Source of the DNA: an uncultured Anaerolineae bacterium
GTDB taxonomy: Bacteria > Chloroflexota > Anaerolineae > Anaerolineales > UBA4823
DNA length: 7,408 nucleotides
Direction of reading: 5' to 3'
NCBI GenBank assembly: GCA_937129505.1
Contig: CAKZNJ010000032.1
Span: 1 to 7,408 of the forward strand
Position 1 is the first letter of the stretch, and every line of letters begins with the position of its first letter. Shown piece after piece: positions 3,795 through 7,408 of the stretch. The position numbers and the translations under genes are program-made. Under the pieces are notes generated by a model that was not told where the DNA came from, did not search any database, and worked only from the letters and a program-made list of their open reading frames with translations.

Positions 3795-6434
3795 GCGGCT
3801 TGGTTTGGCGGGCTTCAGTGGCGGGAGGGACTCTGCCGCCGGCTGCGTTTGGGTGGTCGAACGGCGTGTTCGCCGTGAGGGGGTAGAAGGGGTGGGTGCC
3901 TTTTTCGCCGTGCGAGGCGGTTTCTCAGCAGGCGCAGGGATCTGCTGGGGCTCAGCCAGGGCTTTGCGCCTGCCCTTCGGGCGAGCGGTCGGCTGGCTGG
4001 TTGAATCCGCACCCAGTTCCCAGACAACACTGAGGCGGGTAATGCGGTCGCCAGATTTGAGCTCCTGAATAACCCTCCCCCGTCCGGTTCGGGTTTGAAG
4101 AGGGGCTTCATCAAAGCGGATACTCTTCGGAGCAAGTTTCTCCAAGAAGAGCGTGGCTTGATCGGTCGCCTTTCCCACTGCCATGCCAACTAACTGCGCC
4201 GACGGCGTTAATTTCCATGCCTGCACTCCCTGCCCATAGCGGCCTTGTACGGGAAATTGTTCAACTGCTACCCGTTTCGCCTTGCCATCCGATGCGACCA
4301 ACAGGATGTCGCCGGTTTTAGGGAGCGTTTCAGCTCCAATCACTTCATCGTTCGGGCTTAATTTGATCCCCAGCACGCCAGCCGCTACCAACCCCATTGG
4401 TCGCACACTCTGCTCGGAAAAACGAATCGCCATCCCCTGCGCCGTTACCAAGAGAATCTCTCGATCTCCACGAGTGATTTGAACCCAGCCCAAGCGATCA
4501 CCCGGGTTAACTTTCACCAGAGTAAGGAGGTGTGCCGCCGGTCCGCTCACCTCCTCCAAGCTAGATTTCTTGACATAGCCCTGACGAGTGACCGTCAGGA
4601 CATAAGCGTCGCTGGGCCGCTCCCCTTTGGGCGGCAGAGCGAACACGGCCGCCAGCGCTTTCGCATCTTTCAAGGGAGAAACATCACCAATTGGCAACCC
4701 TGAGCTTGGGCGGCTGCTAGGGGGCAGGCTGTGCAAGGCTAGCGCAGCGCATTCCCCGTTTTGCGCAACCAGATAGACCGTATCGCGGCTGGAAGCTTTG
4801 AGCAAAAAGGCAGGGGATTCGTTACCGCTCAGGCGCGGCGGTTTGCCATCTTCGCTGCGCGAGATCAAGCCATCGGAGGTAACACTAACCCAATGCTCCC
4901 CCTGCGGCGCAAGATCGGTGACGGTGAGCGCTAAAGCAGGCCCTTTTTGCAACCCAGCAGCAATCTGGGTTCGTCGTCTTTCGGCAAAAGCCTCTTTCAC
5001 GGCCGCTAACTCCTCCGCCGCCAAGGCGCGCATCTTAGGCGCCGAGCGGAGCAAGGCTTCCAACTCCTTGATGCGTGCCAGCACCTGCTGATATTCCAGT
5101 TCGATTTTTTTGCGCTCCAAAGCAGCTAAGCGGCGTAGGGGCATATCCAAAATTGCCTGAGCCTGAATCTCACTCAATTTGAAGCGGCGCATCAAGCGTC
5201 CCCGCGCCGTTTCGGCATCCGGCGATTTGCGAATCAACCCAATCACTTCATCTAAATTCTTGAGCGCCACCCGCAAACCTTCCAGAATATGCGCCCGTTC
5301 CCGCGCCCGGCGCAATTCATATTCGCTGCGGCGGCGGATCACGGCCAGACGGTGATCGAGATACACCCGCAGGGCTTGCTTAAGGCTTAACAAGCGCGGC
5401 TCCCCGTCAACCAAGGCTAACAAAATAATGCTGAAGGCAGATTGCATTTGGGTATGGCGGTACAGCTCAGCTAAAACCCGCTCCGCCTCGGCATTTTTGC
5501 CTACTTCGATGACAATGCGCATGCCCCGTTGATCCGATTCATCTCGCAGGTCGGTGATTCCAACGATCTTTTCCTCACGCACCAACTCGGCAATGCGCTC
5601 GATCAAAGCAGCTTTATTGACCGTGTAAGGCAACTCGGTGACAATAATCCGACTGCGGCCGCGCTCCATCTCTTCCAAATGGGCGCGAGCGCGCACGACA
5701 ACCTGCCCCCGTCCGCTGCCATAGGCGCTGGCTAGCGAATGTTCCCCTTCGGATGGCAAGATGATCCCCCCAGTGGGAAAATCAGGCCCTTGGATGAACT
5801 GCATCAAATCTTCTATAGTGATGTCGTCCATCCGCTCCCAGTTTAGCAGGAGGTATCGGAGGGCATCGATCACTTCGCCGAGGTTATGAGGGGGGATGCT
5901 GGTGGACATCCCTACCGCAATGCCGGTCGCACCGTTGACCAGAAGGTTGGGAAAGGCTGCCGGCAAAACGGTGGGTTCCCGCAGGGTATCGTCAAAGTTG
6001 GCAACAAAATCCACCGTGTCCGCGTCAATGTCGGCGAGCATTTGCATCGCTGCGGGGGTGAGACGCGCCTCGGTATAGCGCATGGCTGCGGGTGGATCGC
6101 CGTCTACACTGCCGAAATTGCCCTGCCCATCTACAAGGGGGACCCGCATCGTGAAAGGCTGTGCCATGCGTGCCATCGCTTCGTAAACCGCCATATCCCC
6201 ATGAGGATGAAACTTTCCTAAGACTTCCCCAACAATGCGCGCTGACTTCTTATAAGGGCTCTCTGGACGCAAACCAAGTTCATCCATCGCATATAAAATC
6301 CGGCGATGCACCGGTTTCAATCCATCGCGAGCATCCGGCAGGGCGCGCGCCACAATCACACTCATGGCGTAATCCAGATACGCCTGTTGCATTTCCCGAT
6401 CGATATCCACCTGACGGACCAAGCCAATTTCCAT
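3774..6434 (-). CDS. gyrA: DNA gyrase subunit A (or GyrA/ParC-family type IIA topoisomerase A subunit)
   Basis: This 886-residue protein is the DNA-cleaving and religating subunit of a type IIA topoisomerase, acting as an A2B2 tetramer with GyrB or ParE. The winged-helix and tower domains open with AYLDYAMSVIVARALPDARD and GLKPVHRRILYAM. The catalytic pair is Arg119-Tyr120 in AAMRYTEARL, and the quinolone-pocket helix is FHPHGDMAVYEA (75-86). A long coiled coil with the primary dimer gate follows around 340-480. The C-terminal domain has about six repeated beta-pinwheel blades (for example DAYVLTVTRQGYVKK, REILLVTAQGMAIRF, GDILLVASDGKAKRV). Three points are odd. Met81 and Glu85 replace the E. 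coli quinolone residues Ser83 and Asp87. No QRRGGKG-like GyrA box is visible where expected (the stretch reads SEDGKPPRLSGN). The last 78 residues form a basic Pro-rich tail. ATG 6434 is chosen because a strong Shine-Dalgarno precedes it and the upstream ATG at 6467 lies in the promoter. Family is certain; GyrA versus ParC is less so. Confidence -1.
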   Translation of the reverse strand: MEIGLVRQVDIDREMQQAYLDYAMSVIVARALPDARDGLKPVHRRILYAMDELGLRPESPYKKSARIVGEVLGKFHPHGDMAVYEAMARMAQPFTMRVPLVDGQGNFGSVDGDPPAAMRYTEARLTPAAMQMLADIDADTVDFVANFDDTLREPTVLPAAFPNLLVNGATGIAVGMSTSIPPHNLGEVIDALRYLLLNWERMDDITIEDLMQFIQGPDFPTGGIILPSEGEHSLASAYGSGRGQVVVRARAHLEEMERGRSRIIVTELPYTVNKAALIERIAELVREEKIVGITDLRDESDQRGMRIVIEVGKNAEAERVLAELYRHTQMQSAFSIILLALVDGEPRLLSLKQALRVYLDHRLAVIRRRSEYELRRARERAHILEGLRVALKNLDEVIGLIRKSPDAETARGRLMRRFKLSEIQAQAILDMPLRRLAALERKKIELEYQQVLARIKELEALLRSAPKMRALAAEELAAVKEAFAERRRTQIAAGLQKGPALALTVTDLAPQGEHWVSVTSDGLISRSEDGKPPRLSGNESPAFLLKASSRDTVYLVAQNGECAALALHSLPPSSRPSSGLPIGDVSPLKDAKALAAVFALPPKGERPSDAYVLTVTRQGYVKKSSLEEVSGPAAHLLTLVKVNPGDRLGWVQITRGDREILLVTAQGMAIRFSEQSVRPMGLVAAGVLGIKLSPNDEVIGAETLPKTGDILLVASDGKAKRVAVEQFPVQGRYGQGVQAWKLTPSAQLVGMAVGKATDQATLFLEKLAPKSIRFDEAPLQTRTGRGRVIQELKSGDRITRLSVVWELGADSTSQPTARPKGRRKALAEPQQIPAPAEKPPRTAKKAPTPSTPSRRTRRSTTQTQPAAESLPPLKPAKPSRKKEPAT

Positions 6435-6440
6435 CTCGCA

Positions 6441-6447
6441 ACCTCCC
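6441..6447 (-). promoter_or_regulatory. Ribosome-binding site deciding the GyrA start
   Basis: GGGAGGT on the minus strand lies 6 nt before ATG 6434, an ideal Shine-Dalgarno match. It fixes the start eleven codons inside the longest frame. The extra N-terminal residues of the longer frame (MMGVEELGGCE) do not resemble GyrA. Confidence -1.
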
Positions 6448-6462
6448 AGCTCTTCCACTCCC

Positions 6463-6471
6463 ATCATAGCA
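6463..6471 (-). promoter_or_regulatory. Extended -10 promoter of the GyrA-family gene
   Basis: The minus strand carries TGC followed by TATGAT (6471-6463), an extended -10 (TGn plus 5 of 6 bases of TATAAT). No good -35 is visible 17 bp upstream, which is typical of extended -10 promoters. The predicted start near 6456 gives a 22-nt leader. The gene can therefore be transcribed independently of the ABC ATPase upstream. Confidence -1.
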
Positions 6472-6490
6472 TAAAAAGTCCTGCCTTTTT

Positions 6491-6519
6491 GGGGGAACGT
6501 TGGGTGAGTTTTCTCCCCC
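6491..6519. repeat. Inverted repeat between the ABC export ATPase and the GyrA-family gene
   Basis: GGGGGA (6491-6496) and TCCCCC (6514-6519) form a 6-bp stem with a 17-nt loop. It lies about 20 bp upstream of the extended -10. On the minus strand it is followed by A-rich sequence and not a T-run, so it is not a standard intrinsic terminator. It could be a binding site or chance; nothing else is visible in this 140-bp gap. Confidence -1.
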
Positions 6520-6574
6520 TAGCTAACTCCGTTTTCGGTCCTTCATGCCCCAAAGCGGGAGGAGGACAGCAGGC

Positions 6575-7408
6575 TCATTTAGCAGCTAGGGCTAAAAAGA
6601 CATCCTCTAAACTGGCTTCTACTGCCTCCATCCTTGCCTCGGCATAGCCCGCTTGTTGAAGCTGGTGGAGCAACTGCGCCGCTTCAATCTCTTTGGGCAA
6701 AATAACCCGCAGGTGATCGCCGGCTAAGCCAACGCGGAGAATGAGCGGAGAGGTTTCGAGAAAAGCTAGGGCTTCTGTTAGGGGATTGGCGTAGAGATCG
6801 TAAGCCAAACCGGGCAAAGCTTTTTTCTTCAGTTGATCTGGGGAATCCAGCGCTAACAATTTCCCCTCCCGCATGATGCCTACTCTGCCACAGTACTCCG
6901 CCTCATCCATGTAATGGGTGGTCACCAGAGCTGTAACCCCCTCGTTGACCAGATCATAGATCAAATCCCAAAAGGCGCGGCGGGCAGTCGGGTCAACGCC
7001 GCTGGTCGGCTCATCCAGAAAGAGCAGTTGCGGCCGATGAACGATAGCAATGGCAAGCGCCAGACGTTGTTTCCAGCCCGTTGCCAGTTCGCTGACCAGC
7101 GAATTGCGCAGGGCGGTCAACTCGACCCGTTGCAACGCAGCTTGAAGTTGAGCCTCATCCCGCACGCCGTACACCCCGCCATAAAAGCGAAGATTCTCCT
7201 CTACGGTCAGATCATGGTACAAAGAGAACTTTTGCGACATGTAGCCGCATTGGCGACGAATGGCTTCGGAGTGACGCTGGATATCATACCCCAACACCTG
7301 CGCCTTGCCTTCGCTAGGCAGAAGCAGCCCCAACAACATGCGAATGGTGGTCGTCTTACCACTGCCATTCGGACCAAGGTACCCCACCACTTCACCGCGG
7401 CTGACGGT
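6575..7408 (-). CDS. ABC-2-type export ATPase (YbhF/DrrA/CcmA-like), N-terminus cut by window edge
   Basis: This is the cytoplasmic ATPase of an ABC-2 exporter, the class that moves drugs, lipids or polysaccharides outward with a separate membrane protein. The 277 residues present begin at TVSRGEVVGYLG, so only about 20-30 N-terminal residues should be missing beyond the right edge. The GTG at 7390 is an internal Val and not the start. Visible motifs, numbered from the window edge, are Walker A GPNGSGKTTT (12-21), Q-loop GYMSQKFSLY (about 55-64), the variant signature LATGWKQRLALA (about 109-120) common in YbhF-like proteins in place of LSGGQ, Walker B LLFLDEPTSGVDP and H-loop TTHYMDEAEYC. 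The C-terminus VEASLEDVFLAL is the usual ending of these exporters. A membrane permease gene is expected nearby but is not in view, and the gene to its left is the unrelated GyrA-family gene, which has its own promoter. Substrate unknown. Confidence -1.
   Translation of the reverse strand, partial: TVSRGEVVGYLGPNGSGKTTTIRMLLGLLLPSEGKAQVLGYDIQRHSEAIRRQCGYMSQKFSLYHDLTVEENLRFYGGVYGVRDEAQLQAALQRVELTALRNSLVSELATGWKQRLALAIAIVHRPQLLFLDEPTSGVDPTARRAFWDLIYDLVNEGVTALVTTHYMDEAEYCGRVGIMREGKLLALDSPDQLKKKALPGLAYDLYANPLTEALAFLETSPLILRVGLAGDHLRVILPKEIEAAQLLHQLQQAGYAEARMEAVEASLEDVFLALAAK

Noticed and set aside
5886..6221. Plus-strand frames opposite the GyrA-family gene (also 3778-4068, 4798-5091, 6161-6469)
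   Set aside because: They are antisense shadows of conserved topoisomerase codons and show no motifs of their own.
6435..6467. GyrA-family start at ATG 6467
   Set aside because: That ATG overlaps the extended -10 box and lacks a Shine-Dalgarno. GGGAGGT sits 6 nt before ATG 6434.
6473..6490. AAAAAG-GCAGGA-CTTTTT hairpin upstream of the GyrA-family gene as terminator of the export ATPase
   Set aside because: The stem is almost all A-T and lies next to the -10 box. It is too weak for an intrinsic terminator.
1..7408. CRISPR array, insertion sequence, integrase or phage defence module
   Set aside because: No spaced direct repeats, terminal inverted repeats with a transposase, or integrase frame were seen. 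The tRNA has no duplicated 3' end in the window that would mark an integration site.

Overview
This 7.4 kb window is ordinary bacterial chromosome of moderate GC content (mid-50s by eye). It holds five protein-coding loci, one tRNA gene, one candidate micro-ORF, and several well-formed promoters and terminators. The geranylgeranyl-reductase-family protein with its GLQGYVWDFP and GDAAGVDSLFGEGI motifs, the GyrA variant and the overall mix suggest Chloroflexota, perhaps Anaerolineae. That assignment is an inference from family resemblance and not a proven placement.

Layout. (1) Positions 1-1942, minus strand: a GntR/HutC (UTRA-domain) regulator followed one base later by a sugar-type (RbsA/MglA-like) ABC ATPase that runs off the left edge. 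A perfect-consensus sigma-70 promoter (TTGACA-N17-TATAAT, 1975-2003) and a 16-bp imperfect palindrome just downstream of its -10 suggest an autoregulated sugar-uptake operon. (2) Positions 2037-2212, plus strand: a divergent strong promoter, tRNA-Arg(GCG) with an encoded CCA, and a clean intrinsic terminator. (3) Positions 2235-3383, plus: an FAD-dependent geranylgeranyl-reductase-family oxidoreductase interrupted by one in-frame amber codon, with the rest of the protein intact in the same frame. (4) Positions 3419-3794, plus: a small nine-cysteine zinc-ribbon-like protein with its own promoter. The spacer of that promoter is filled by a perfect inverted repeat matching the Gram-positive LexA (SOS) box GAAC-RNRY-GTTC. 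A possible 19-residue micro-ORF and an intrinsic terminator follow. (5) Positions 3774-6434, minus: a type IIA topoisomerase A subunit (GyrA/ParC family, 886 aa) with an extended -10 promoter and a strong Shine-Dalgarno. (6) Positions 6575-7408, minus: an ABC-2-type export ATPase, cut by the right edge.

I found no CRISPR array, insertion sequence, phage module or clearly new multi-gene system. The signals most worth following up are the amber-interrupted reductase, the possible SOS-controlled zinc-ribbon gene, and the unusual GyrA features: Met at the quinolone-contact serine, no recognisable GyrA box, and a basic Pro/Lys/Arg tail.
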